The notes beneath the pieces were generated by a model. The model saw only the letters and a list, made by a program, of their open reading frames with translations. It searched no databases and was not told the origin of the DNA. Positions 7,259 to 14,406 of a stretch of 15,652 bases of DNA are shown piece by piece; the stretch's first letter is position 1, and the number at the start of each line of letters is the position of its first letter. Both the position numbers and the translations under genes were made by a program. The DNA comes from CAYUYM01 sp964449305 (GTDB lineage: Bacteria; Bacteroidota; Ignavibacteria; SZUA-365; CAYQST01), in the NCBI GenBank assembly GCA_964449305.1, contig CAYUYM010000075.1, forward strand, positions 1 through 15,652, in the 5' to 3' direction.

Positions 7259-8037
7259 GGATCTCCATGACACATGCACTCCTGGTCACGGCGCTGATGC
7301 TGCTTCTGCCGGCGTTGCTGCCTGCGGACCCCGCCTCCGACGCCCTGCGCGCCTCGTTCGACAGCGCCTGCGTGGCCTGCGACCAGGGGCGCTTCCATGA
7401 GGCTGCCGGGCGCTTCGAGGGCCTGCTGGCGCAGGGCTGGGTCGGCCCGGACATCGAGTACAACCTCGGGATCGCGTATTTCCGCATGGGACAGACGGGG
7501 CGCAGCATCCTCCATCTGGAGCGCTCCCGTGCCGCCGACCCCGGCAGCCAGGATGTGATCCACAACCTGGAGGTGGCGCGTTCCCGCGTCCGCGACGATT
7601 TCCAACCCCTGCCTGTCGTCTTCCTTGTCCGCTGGTGGCTCGACATCAAGGATGGTCATACACCGGCGGGCATTCTCTGGTTCGTGGCCCTCTTCCTGTC
7701 GCTGACGGCCGCGGCGGTCTTCGCCCTTGTCGCTGTGCACCATGTTCTGGTGAAACGCATCGGCCTTGTCCTGTTCCTTGTGGGAATCACTCTCTCCGGA
7801 ATCTTCATCACCCTGTATTTCGACAAGGTGGAGGATGTCCAGGCACGCCGGACAGCCGTGGTGCTGGTGCCGGAAACCGACATTCGCAAGACGCCTGATG
7901 CGGGAGGGGAGAGAATGTCGCTGATCCACGAGGGCAGCATGGTCGACATCCTGCAGAGCCAGGGAGAGTGGGTGGAAGTGCGCCTCATCGATGGCCGCAC
8001 CGGCTGGATGAGCATGACAGCCCTCGAACGCATCTGA
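7255..8037 (+). CDS. batE: BatE, TPR protein with two membrane helices and SH3-like tail
   Basis: A 260-residue protein in the usual BatE position at the end of the locus. Signal-like N-terminus (1-23), a TPR unit (~35-110; CDQGRFHEAAGRFEGLL and IEYNLGIAYFRMGQTGRSILHLERS), two membrane helices (~137-160 and ~169-188), and a small C-terminal domain (~200-260; DIRKTPDAGGERMSLIHEGSMVDILQ, then WVEVRLIDGRTGWM), which has the pattern of a bacterial SH3-like fold and may bind peptidoglycan or protein. The ATG overlaps the batD stop as ATGA, and an AGGA lies 6 bases upstream of it (7245-7248). It probably completes a membrane Bat complex. A 70-base gap follows, so this is the likely end of the operon, although no clear terminator hairpin was found there. 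Confidence 0.9.
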   Translation: MRISMTHALLVTALMLLLPALLPADPASDALRASFDSACVACDQGRFHEAAGRFEGLLAQGWVGPDIEYNLGIAYFRMGQTGRSILHLERSRAADPGSQDVIHNLEVARSRVRDDFQPLPVVFLVRWWLDIKDGHTPAGILWFVALFLSLTAAAVFALVAVHHVLVKRIGLVLFLVGITLSGIFITLYFDKVEDVQARRTAVVLVPETDIRKTPDAGGERMSLIHEGSMVDILQSQGEWVEVRLIDGRTGWMSMTALERI

Positions 8038-8107
8038 TGCCGTTGTTTCTTACCGTGAATATCGACATTTTCCGATGCTGTCTGCAGAGCCCACAACAGG
8101 ACTGATC

Positions 8108-8869
8108 ATGCATCGTTGCATCCGCTTCTCCCTTCTTCTGGCGCTATTTACAACGTATTCGCTCGCAGCGCGGACAACCGGTCCCGGTGGCGACGATGTC
8201 CTCCGCCCGACAACGCCCGGCTTCAGGATGGGGGCCCTTGTGGGGGGGAGCCTGCTGCTTTCGGGAGGTGAGTTCCGCTCCGTCTGCAATTGCGCCTACA
8301 ATGGCGGCACCGGATTTGGCGGGTTTGTGGGGGTGTGGATTGAGCACCCTGTTTCCACCACCATCACCGCGGGCATCGATCTCGCATTCTCGTATGGTTC
8401 AGTCCGGCATCTCAACACCATCACCGCTCCGGAATACACACAGAACGGGGATTACGCCCTGGTGACGCAGGAGCAGCAGGCAGACATGTCCTTCATGACC
8501 GCGTCCGCCCGGGCGCTCGGCCGCATGCAGACGGGCCTTGGCGCACTCTCGGTCCACGCCGGCCTCGGGCTCGACCTGCTCATCAGCCCGCAGTATTCGG
8601 ATGTCCAGCGCATGGTCACACCGGGCTATGTGTACTACTCCACCCGTTCCTCCGAAAAGACGCTTGCCGACGGTGCCATGGGGGACTATCACACGGTGAA
8701 CCAGGTGCAGCTCCAGGCGGCGGTTGGTGTGGGCTACGACCTGCCTGTGTCCACGGGCTTCTCTGCACGGCCGGAACTGACCTTCCTCTACCCTCTGACC
8801 TCCGTGGTCACGGAGTATCCGGACTGGAAGCTCTCGCGTCTTCAGCTCACCGTGAAACTCCTGTTCTGA
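8108..8869 (+). CDS. Outer-membrane beta-barrel-like protein, function unknown
   Basis: A 253-residue protein not assigned to a named family. It starts with a signal peptide (MHRCIRFSLLLALFTTYSLAA, ~21 residues). The rest is rich in alternating hydrophobic/Gly beta strands (FRMGALVGGSLLL, STTITAGIDLAFSYG, ALSVHAGLGLDLLI, VQLQAAVGVGYDLPV, FSARPELTFLYPL) and ends in a strand with terminal Phe (LSRLQLTVKLLF), the usual outer-membrane barrel insertion signal. A CNC motif (VCNCAYNGG) occurs early. The ATG at 8108 was chosen for its signal peptide; the frame is open 11 codons further upstream. The 70 bases before it form the largest gap in the plus-strand half and may hold a promoter, but no convincing -35/-10 pair was found. 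A seven-G run lies at 8242-8248. Barrel assignment is moderately sure; the ligand is unknown. Confidence 0.75.
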   Translation: MHRCIRFSLLLALFTTYSLAARTTGPGGDDVLRPTTPGFRMGALVGGSLLLSGGEFRSVCNCAYNGGTGFGGFVGVWIEHPVSTTITAGIDLAFSYGSVRHLNTITAPEYTQNGDYALVTQEQQADMSFMTASARALGRMQTGLGALSVHAGLGLDLLISPQYSDVQRMVTPGYVYYSTRSSEKTLADGAMGDYHTVNQVQLQAAVGVGYDLPVSTGFSARPELTFLYPLTSVVTEYPDWKLSRLQLTVKLLF

Positions 8870-8890
8870 CCCACCAACCATCGGCACACC

Positions 8891-9592
8891 ATGACCGTTC
8901 CGCCTGTTCCCGAAAACCTCGCCGCCTTCATCGATCACACCATCCTGCGTGCCGACGCGGGCGTGGGTGACGTCCGCCAGCTCTGTGAGGAGGCACGCGC
9001 GTGGGGCTTCGCATCCGTCTGTGTCAACTCGTCCTTCGTTCCACTCTGTGCGGAGCTGCTGAGGGGCTCCAGCACGCGTGTCTGCACCGTCGCCGGCTTC
9101 CCGCTCGGGGCATCGTCCACAGCCGCCAAGGCTGCCGAGGCACGGCATGCCGTGGAGCAGGGAGCGGGGGAGGTGGACATGGTCCTCCACGTGGGGCGGC
9201 TGAAGGGGGGCGACGATGCCTTTGTCGCGGCCGACATCGCCGAGCTCGTCCGTCGCACGCGTGAGGTGAACCCGTCCACCATCGTCAAGGTGATCCTGGA
9301 GACCTGTCTGCTCACCGACGATGAGAAGCGCCGCGCCTGCGCCCTGGTGCGTGATGAGGGTGCGGATTTCGTGAAGACATCCACCGGCTTCGGTGGCGGT
9401 GGGGCGACCACGGACGATGTCGCCCTGATGCGGTCTGTCGTCGGTCCATCCATGGGGGTCAAGGCCTCCGGGGGAATCAAGTCGCTCGATGCTGCGCTCG
9501 CGATGATCGCCGCAGGAGCGACGCGCATCGGCACCAGTTCGGGAGTGGCGATCATACAACAATTTGAATCTTCGAGGAGCAACCCATCATGA
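8891..9592 (+). CDS. deoC: Deoxyribose-phosphate aldolase
   Basis: A 233-residue class I aldolase that cleaves 2-deoxyribose 5-phosphate to glyceraldehyde 3-phosphate and acetaldehyde in the cytoplasm, for deoxynucleoside salvage and catabolism. All key residues are visible: D96 in GEVDMV, the Schiff-base K162 in FVKTSTGF, and K191 in VKASGGI, plus the N-terminal FIDHTIL and the phosphate-site IGTSSG near the end. Length matches the shorter bacterial DeoC forms. It starts 21 bases after the barrel gene, without a clear Shine-Dalgarno sequence. Its TGA overlaps the ATG of the following SPOR lipoprotein (ATGA). No other nucleoside-catabolism gene (deoA, deoB, deoD) is present in the window, so its operon partners are envelope genes rather than pathway genes. 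Confidence 0.97.
   Translation: MTVPPVPENLAAFIDHTILRADAGVGDVRQLCEEARAWGFASVCVNSSFVPLCAELLRGSSTRVCTVAGFPLGASSTAAKAAEARHAVEQGAGEVDMVLHVGRLKGGDDAFVAADIAELVRRTREVNPSTIVKVILETCLLTDDEKRRACALVRDEGADFVKTSTGFGGGGATTDDVALMRSVVGPSMGVKASGGIKSLDAALAMIAAGATRIGTSSGVAIIQQFESSRSNPS
9574..9579 (+). promoter_or_regulatory. Shine-Dalgarno sequence for SPOR lipoprotein gene
   Basis: GAGGAG lies 9 bases before the ATG at 9589, inside the final codons of deoC. It is one of the few strong Shine-Dalgarno-like sites in the window. It supports independent or coupled initiation at the overlapping start. Confidence 0.55.
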
Positions 9593-10110
9593 AAACGCTG
9601 TTCACGCTCATCCTTTGTCCGGCTCTCGTCTCCGGGCTCATGCTTGCCGGCTGCAGTTCCAGCGAGGATGCCGCCAAGACCGAACCCACACCGCCACCGG
9701 CTGGTGAAATGACGCGGACGGACACTGCACCGGCCACCGTCCCGGACACACCGACGCCCCCCGACGTGGTCAAGACCGAGACGCCGCCTGCCGACAGGCC
9801 GTCCACACCGCCTGCCACGCCGCCCCAGGCCGACCAGCCGCCTGTGACCACCACCCCCCAGAAGACGGGGATGATGATGTGGAGCGTGCAGATCGGCGCC
9901 TTCAAGGCGGAATCAGGTGCGGACAAGACGGTGTCTGAGGCCAAGACGAAGTTCAACGCCTTTGCCGTGTACAAGGACTATGATTCCGTCACCGGCTTCT
10001 ACAAGGTGACCGTGGGATCCTTCCAGCTCCGTGATGATGCAGCGAAGCTGAAGGAGAAGGTGCGTGCACAGGGCTATCCCGAGGCCTTTGTCGTCGAGGT
10101 GCGCCGCTAG
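9589..10110 (+). CDS. SPOR-domain lipoprotein (first of two)
   Basis: A 173-residue lipoprotein. The signal peptide ends in a lipobox LAGC with the acylated Cys at 22. A Pro/Thr-rich linker follows (~31-92), then a C-terminal SPOR domain (~96-172) with WSVQIGAFKAE opening strand 1, FYKVTVGSFQLRDDAAKL in the third strand and following helix, and AFVVEVRR as the last strand. SPOR domains bind denuded glycan strands of peptidoglycan, often at division sites; the linker would let the domain reach the cell wall from its membrane anchor. The ATG overlaps the deoC stop by 4 bases and has a GAGGAG upstream. The next gene is a second SPOR protein, so the two may act together. The exact role, in division or in wall binding, cannot be told. 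Confidence 0.9.
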   Translation: MKTLFTLILCPALVSGLMLAGCSSSEDAAKTEPTPPPAGEMTRTDTAPATVPDTPTPPDVVKTETPPADRPSTPPATPPQADQPPVTTTPQKTGMMMWSVQIGAFKAESGADKTVSEAKTKFNAFAVYKDYDSVTGFYKVTVGSFQLRDDAAKLKEKVRAQGYPEAFVVEVRR

Positions 10111-10127
10111 GCGTGCTCCCGCTCCGC

Positions 10128-10667
10128 ATGCGTCGCCATCGATCATCCCGGGCGATCCTGCCGCTTCTGCTGCTCTCGGGCCTGCTGTGCTCGGCTCTGA
10201 TACCCGGTTGCTCCTCGTCCGCCAGCTCCGCACGACAACGGAAACCCATCAGGGAGTATGAACAGGGGTTCGACCCTGGCCGCTATTCCGGCAGGGACAG
10301 GCAGCCTGCGTCCACTTCACGCTCATCCATCCCTGCCGACTCGGCCGCGCGTGTCGCTCCCGCCACCGCTGTCGAACCCGATGATTCCTGGGTGGAACGC
10401 ACGGAGAGGATGCTGGGCTTCCGCGTGCAGCTCTTTTCATGCAGCGATCTGCGGGAGGCGGAGGATCGCCTCGCGTATTTCAAAGCCCAGCTCGACTCCC
10501 TCGCACCGGACATCACCTTTGATCCCCCCGTCTACAAGATCCGCGTCGGCAACTGCGTCAGCCAGCAGGAGGCACAGGCCCTGCGCGATTCTGTGAAGGC
10601 GGCAGGCGTTCCCGAGGCCTGGATTGTCCGCGCCCCCATCATGCGTGTGATACGTGAAAGGAAGTGA
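10128..10667 (+). CDS. SPOR-domain lipoprotein with paired cysteines (second of two)
   Basis: A 179-residue probable lipoprotein. After a basic start (MRRHRSSR) and a hydrophobic stretch, the sequence SALIPGCSSS offers a lipobox with Cys 28, slightly unusual for Pro at -2. A polar linker follows, then a SPOR-like domain (~96-170): GFRVQLFSCSDLREAEDRL, YKIRVGNCVSQQEAQAL and PEAWIVRA. Where the neighbouring SPOR protein has GAF and GSF, this protein has FSC and GNC, giving cysteines 105 and 143. The start is uncertain: the ATG at 10128 was chosen, but a GTG at 10113, 2 bases after the previous stop, would add 5 residues. The gene ends 8 bases from the stop of the convergent minus-strand gene. 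It is probably a peptidoglycan-binding envelope protein. Confidence 0.8.
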   Translation: MRRHRSSRAILPLLLLSGLLCSALIPGCSSSASSARQRKPIREYEQGFDPGRYSGRDRQPASTSRSSIPADSAARVAPATAVEPDDSWVERTERMLGFRVQLFSCSDLREAEDRLAYFKAQLDSLAPDITFDPPVYKIRVGNCVSQQEAQALRDSVKAAGVPEAWIVRAPIMRVIRERK

Positions 10668-10694
10668 GCCGCGGATCAGGGAATGATCCGCCGC
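10668..10694. terminator. Inverted repeat at the convergent gene ends, candidate two-way terminator
   Basis: GCGGATCA (10671-10678), loop GGGAA, and TGATCCGC (10684-10691) form a perfect 8-bp stem. A C-C mismatch and two further pairs extend it outward. It covers the 8-base gap between the two convergent stop codons and the last codons of the minus-strand lipoprotein gene. No T-run follows on either strand, so it is not a textbook intrinsic terminator. Its position at the only convergent junction makes a role in ending or protecting both transcripts plausible. Confidence 0.45.
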
Positions 10695-12385
10695 ACATTC
10701 TGCGTCTCCCAGCCTCCGCGCACGCGGATCGTGTCGCCGGGCATGGCGAAGCGCTGTGACGGCACAAAGGGATGGCTTCGGCCGCCGGACCAGGTGGACG
10801 CGCCCTCCGCTGCCTTGTATGCGTCTAGCACGTACGTGCCCTGGGGCACCGCGTCGATGTGAAATGCACCACGCTGCGTCGTCCGCACCTTCCGCCGCTG
10901 CCCCTTGGGATCGGTCGGCAGCAGCTCCACAACGGCGCCGCCCACACTGTCGCGGCTGTCCACGATCGTCCCGCTTACGGAGCCATCCTTGCGTTCCTTC
11001 ACGGTGAAGGTCGTGACGAACACAGAATCGCCGGCGGTGCGGCCGGTCAGGGAATCGCGGCAGGTCCGCAGATCGAGGCGCAGCTCGTAGCGCCCGGCTG
11101 CCGGCAGTGCGTCGTGGGAGAGGACCGCGTCGTAGGGGGTGGACCATGTGATCCTGAGCGGGTGCTCACGCCCCGCGCTGTCCCGCACTGCCACGGCGAA
11201 ATCGCGCGTCATCGGCATCGAGAAGGAAAGGGAAAGCGAGGAGTCGGCGGGATACTCCTTCTGATCGCGCGCCGGTGTGTGTCCGAGGAGCTGCGGGCGC
11301 AGGGTGTCCGCCTCGGCAGCCACCGGGAAGGGATGCGGACGCGTCATGGCATTTCCGTGCCTGTCGAGCAGCAGTCGCGGTATGAGCAGATGTGGGCCGG
11401 GCGCCAGATCCCGCCCGAGATGGGCGAGATGCGAGAATTTCTTCGTCCCGTTCCGCCGCATGCCAAGGACGGGGATCCGCTGTGCCGTCATGGAATCCAC
11501 GATGGAGAACATCGAGTCCACCACGGGCAATGGGTCGATCTCCTCGTTGAAGGTGAGCAGCAACGTCCGCAGTGTCTGTGCCTCAAGGGTCTGGAGGTAG
11601 GGGGCACTGGTGTCCTCCTTCACGAGGCGGAAGCGCAGCTCCGATGACGCGTGCGTGGTGTCGGCAACGACGATGGTGGAATCCTGCGGCATCCCGATGT
11701 CGTCGGCTTCAATGTCGTAGAGAAAGTTCTTCTGATTGTCGCGCACGGCGAAGACGCGGTACCGCCCTTCGATGATGTTGGAAAAGCGGAAGCTCCCATC
11801 CTTTCCCGTCTGGCAGACGTAGTCCGGGTTCAGCGTGGCGGGGTTGAGCGTGTCGGCACGGCGCCCATCTAGCAGGTACGCGAATATGGAGACGTTCGTT
11901 GGATCGCTGTCCTGGACGCGTCCGAAGAACGTGCCCTGGTCGAGGCTGTCGCCGGTGGAAAACGCGAGGTTCACCGTCCGCGCGAGCTTGTTGCCGGCGT
12001 GGACATCCTTCACATCAGTGCCGACCGACACGACGTAGGTCCGATCCGGGAGAAGTGGATCCCCGAAGGCGACCTCCACGGATTTTCCGCTCCAGTTGAA
12101 GACGGGTGGAGTGCGCTGAAGCGGGGACACGTGCACCGCCTGCTGGAAGGAGCTGTGGTCCACATATTCGTCAAAGGTGAAACGCACGTGCGTGCCGGTG
12201 AAGTGCGTGGTGCCCTGCGGGGGATCGGTCTCCACCACGACGGGCGGATCGGTGTCGGGTGGGCCGCCCGTCGGGGCGATCTGTGTGGCACAGGATGGGA
12301 GCAGGAAGGACAGGAGCAGGGGCAGCATCACGGCAGCCAGGTGGAGCACCTGCGTTCGTGGGTGGTGTGTCGGACGGTGGGTCAT
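10676..12385 (-). CDS. Ig-like (Big_5/SbsA-type) lipoprotein
   Basis: A 569-residue surface or periplasmic lipoprotein of a type widespread in Bacteroidota. The signal peptide ends LLPSC with the acylated Cys at 32, followed by the characteristic QIAPTGGPPDTDPPVVV. An SbsA-type Ig-like domain spans ~47-145 (VRFTFDEYVDHSSF, WSGKSVEVAFGDPLLPDRTYVV), then a carboxypeptidase-regulatory-like beta domain (~148-215; DGSFRFSNIIEGRYRVFAVRD). Two more degenerate Ig-like repeats begin near 272 (LLLTFNEEIDPLP) and 382 (SSLSLSFSMPMTRDF), and a final regulatory-like domain runs ~467-555 (GSVSGTIVDSRDSVGGAVVEL, GAFHIDAVPQGTYVLDAY). The ATG at 12385 overlaps the mltG stop as ATGA. Function is unknown; a structural or adhesive envelope role is inferred from the domains. 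Confidence 0.85.
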   Translation of the reverse strand: MTHRPTHHPRTQVLHLAAVMLPLLLSFLLPSCATQIAPTGGPPDTDPPVVVETDPPQGTTHFTGTHVRFTFDEYVDHSSFQQAVHVSPLQRTPPVFNWSGKSVEVAFGDPLLPDRTYVVSVGTDVKDVHAGNKLARTVNLAFSTGDSLDQGTFFGRVQDSDPTNVSIFAYLLDGRRADTLNPATLNPDYVCQTGKDGSFRFSNIIEGRYRVFAVRDNQKNFLYDIEADDIGMPQDSTIVVADTTHASSELRFRLVKEDTSAPYLQTLEAQTLRTLLLTFNEEIDPLPVVDSMFSIVDSMTAQRIPVLGMRRNGTKKFSHLAHLGRDLAPGPHLLIPRLLLDRHGNAMTRPHPFPVAAEADTLRPQLLGHTPARDQKEYPADSSLSLSFSMPMTRDFAVAVRDSAGREHPLRITWSTPYDAVLSHDALPAAGRYELRLDLRTCRDSLTGRTAGDSVFVTTFTVKERKDGSVSGTIVDSRDSVGGAVVELLPTDPKGQRRKVRTTQRGAFHIDAVPQGTYVLDAYKAAEGASTWSGGRSHPFVPSQRFAMPGDTIRVRGGWETQNVRRIIP

Positions 12386-13428
12386 TGCTTGCTCTGCTGG
12401 TGCTTGCGGTAGTCGGCCACGGCGCGTTCGTGTTCCTGCCATGTGCGGGAGAAGCTGTGCCCGCCTGAACCTGTGGCGACAAAATACAGGAAATCGTGTT
12501 TCTCCGGATCGATGGCGGCAAGCACGGCCTCGCGTCCCGGGTTGTTGATCGGGCCGGGCGGCAGGCCTGCGTTGCGGTAGGTGTTGTAGGGGGAGGCGAT
12601 GCGCAGGTCGGAATAGAACAGCCTGCGCGGTCCGTCGGGGATGATGTACTGCACCGTGGGATCGGCCTGCAGGCGCATCCCAAGCCGAAGCCTGTTCTGG
12701 TACACGCCGGCGACGCGTGCGCGTTCTGATGCAAGCCGGGTTTCGCCCTCCACGATGGATGCCAGCGTCAGGACGTCGTGCACCGTTCGGCCACTCCCGG
12801 CGATCCGCCTCGTGATGAGCGGCTCGAGAGAGGCGCGGAAGCCGCGGACGAACTGCTCAAGTGTGTGTGCCGGCGCATCCCTGATCGTGAAGAGATACGT
12901 GTCGGGAAACAGATAGCCCTCGAGGCTGGGGGCATGGATGCCCATGCGAGCGAGAAACGAGGGATCCTTTGCCAGCGCAACAATACCCGCGGAATCGATG
13001 GAACAGGAGCCCCTGAGGATCTGAGCGATGCGTCGGATGGTGAGTCCCTCCGGTATGGTGACCCAGCGCTCGATCATGAAGCGCCCGGCATGGAGATGGT
13101 CGATCACGTCCATGATGGACACCGGTTCAGGGAAGAGAAAGGTGCCGGTTTGAAGCGTGCGTCCGTAGTCGCTCGCCCGTGCGGCAATGATGAACAAGGT
13201 GCGGCTGCTGATCACATCATGCGCCTCGAGCGAATCGGCGATTTCGCTGATGGGGGCGCGTCGCGGGATGATGATGGGGTCGTGCCGTGCAGGCGTGTGC
13301 GGGACGTACAGCAGGTACCAGCAGGCACCGGCCCCCAGGATGCCGACGGCGACGATGCCGGCCAGCACCACGGTCCAGCGCCGGGATCTACGCGCGGAAC
13401 GCCGGGACGCGGGAGTACGCCTGCGCAT
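12382..13428 (-). CDS. mltG: MltG, endolytic peptidoglycan transglycosylase
   Basis: A 348-residue inner-membrane enzyme (YceG-like family) that cleaves nascent glycan strands and is thought to terminate their elongation. A basic N-terminus (MRRRTPASRRSARRSRRW) precedes one membrane helix (~19-41), a LysM-like subdomain (~50-115; ISEIADSLEAHDVISSRTLF) and the catalytic domain. The hallmark ASIVEGET with the catalytic Glu 227 is present, followed by RVAGVYQNRL, GMRLQADPTVQY and YNTYRNAGLPPGPINNPG, all well conserved. The start ATG at 13428 lies 41 bases inside tsaD; this length of overlap is unusual but it gives the usual basic cytoplasmic N-terminus, and no closer ATG allows the membrane helix. 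The stop overlaps the next gene by 4 bases. Confidence 0.95.
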   Translation of the reverse strand: MRRRTPASRRSARRSRRWTVVLAGIVAVGILGAGACWYLLYVPHTPARHDPIIIPRRAPISEIADSLEAHDVISSRTLFIIAARASDYGRTLQTGTFLFPEPVSIMDVIDHLHAGRFMIERWVTIPEGLTIRRIAQILRGSCSIDSAGIVALAKDPSFLARMGIHAPSLEGYLFPDTYLFTIRDAPAHTLEQFVRGFRASLEPLITRRIAGSGRTVHDVLTLASIVEGETRLASERARVAGVYQNRLRLGMRLQADPTVQYIIPDGPRRLFYSDLRIASPYNTYRNAGLPPGPINNPGREAVLAAIDPEKHDFLYFVATGSGGHSFSRTWQEHERAVADYRKHQQSKQ

Positions 13429-14404
13429 GGTAGCTGCCGTGTGCGCCGAGGGTGAATTTGCGCTCCGCGATGGCGGCGACCATCGCGGCATTGTCGGTGG
13501 AATAGCGGAGCTCCGGGATGTGAACGCGGAAGCCGCGCTCGGCTGCCATCGCCCGGATGCGCTCGCGCAGCGCGCCGTTGGCGGACACACCGCCTGTCAC
13601 GGCGATGTCGCGCACCTGATGTCGCTGCGCCGCCCGCAGGGCCTTCGTGGAGAGCACATCCACCACCGCCTCCTGGAACGAGGCACACATGTTGTCGATG
13701 ATGCTGTCCTGCCCGTCCTGTCGTGCGGAGAAGCCGCGGTCACGAAGCTGGTAGAGCACGGCGGTCTTGAGTCCGCTGAAGCTGAAGTTGAGATCATCGC
13801 TGTGCATCAGCGGCCGTGGCAGAGGGAAGGCTCCTGCATCGCCGCTCCGTGCGCGGCGCTCGATCTCCGGCCCGCCTGGGTAGGGGAGGCCGAGCATCTT
13901 GGCCACCTTGTCGAAGGCCTCGCCGGCCGCATCGTCGATGGTGGTGCCCAGCGGGACGAAGCGGTCCACCGTCTCCACGCGCAGCAGAAGCGTGTGCCCG
14001 CCGCTCACCACAAGCACGAGGAAGGGGAATGCCGGGGGCTGCTCTGAGAGAAAGGTGGAGAAGACGTGCGCCTCTATGTGGTTGATCGGAAGAAAGGGGA
14101 TGCCACAGGCCCAGGCGAACGCCTTGCTGAAGTTCAGCCCTACAAGCAGCGAGCCGATGAGGCCCGGCCCCTGCGTGGCGGCGCACAGATCGACGGCCTC
14201 CAGCGACACACCCGCCTGACGCAGCGCCTCGTGCACCACGGGAACCACGGTGCGCGTGTGCTCACGCGAGGCAAGTTCCGGCACCACACCCCCGAAGGAG
14301 GAGTGGAACATCTGCGAGGAGATGACATTCGCCAGCACCACGCCATCGGCCAGGACTGCGGCGGACATTTCGTCGCACGACGATTCGATGCCCAGGGTGA
14401 TCAC
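13388..14404 (-). CDS. tsaD: TsaD, tRNA threonylcarbamoyladenosine transferase subunit
   Basis: A 338-residue Kae1/TsaD/YgjD protein. With TsaB and TsaE it transfers the threonylcarbamoyl group to A37 of tRNAs that read ANN codons. The ASKHA fold motifs are clear: LGIESSCDEM near the N-terminus, FGGVVPELASREH (38-49), the metal-binding H109 and H113 in INHIEAH, SGGHT (134-138), DDAAGEAFDK and D304 in YSTDNAAM. The frame is open upstream, but the GTG at 14404 starts exactly at the conserved V-I-T-L-G-I-E-S-S-C and lies 2 bases after the preceding stop (TGACCGTG), so I chose it. Length is standard. It overlaps mltG by 41 bases. TsaB and TsaE are not encoded in the window. Confidence 0.96.
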   Translation of the reverse strand: MITLGIESSCDEMSAAVLADGVVLANVISSQMFHSSFGGVVPELASREHTRTVVPVVHEALRQAGVSLEAVDLCAATQGPGLIGSLLVGLNFSKAFAWACGIPFLPINHIEAHVFSTFLSEQPPAFPFLVLVVSGGHTLLLRVETVDRFVPLGTTIDDAAGEAFDKVAKMLGLPYPGGPEIERRARSGDAGAFPLPRPLMHSDDLNFSFSGLKTAVLYQLRDRGFSARQDGQDSIIDNMCASFQEAVVDVLSTKALRAAQRHQVRDIAVTGGVSANGALRERIRAMAAERGFRVHIPELRYSTDNAAMVAAIAERKFTLGAHGSYHAQAYSRVPAFRA

Positions 14405-14406
14405 GG

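Noticed and set aside
8038..8107. Possible promoter or terminator between batE and the barrel gene
   Set aside because: The stretch is somewhat AT-richer, but I found no convincing -35/-10 pair, no Bacteroidota-type promoter match and no stable hairpin.
8399..9562. Minus-strand open frame of 387 codons opposite the barrel gene and deoC
   Set aside because: No domain seen, and deoC on the plus strand has every catalytic residue.
10859..11647. Plus-strand open frame of 262 codons opposite the Ig-like lipoprotein gene
   Set aside because: No signal, domain or conserved motif; the minus-strand protein shows clear lipobox and Ig-like domains.
13187..14047. Plus-strand open frame of 286 codons across tsaD and mltG
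   Set aside because: Covers two well-supported minus-strand genes and has no recognisable content.
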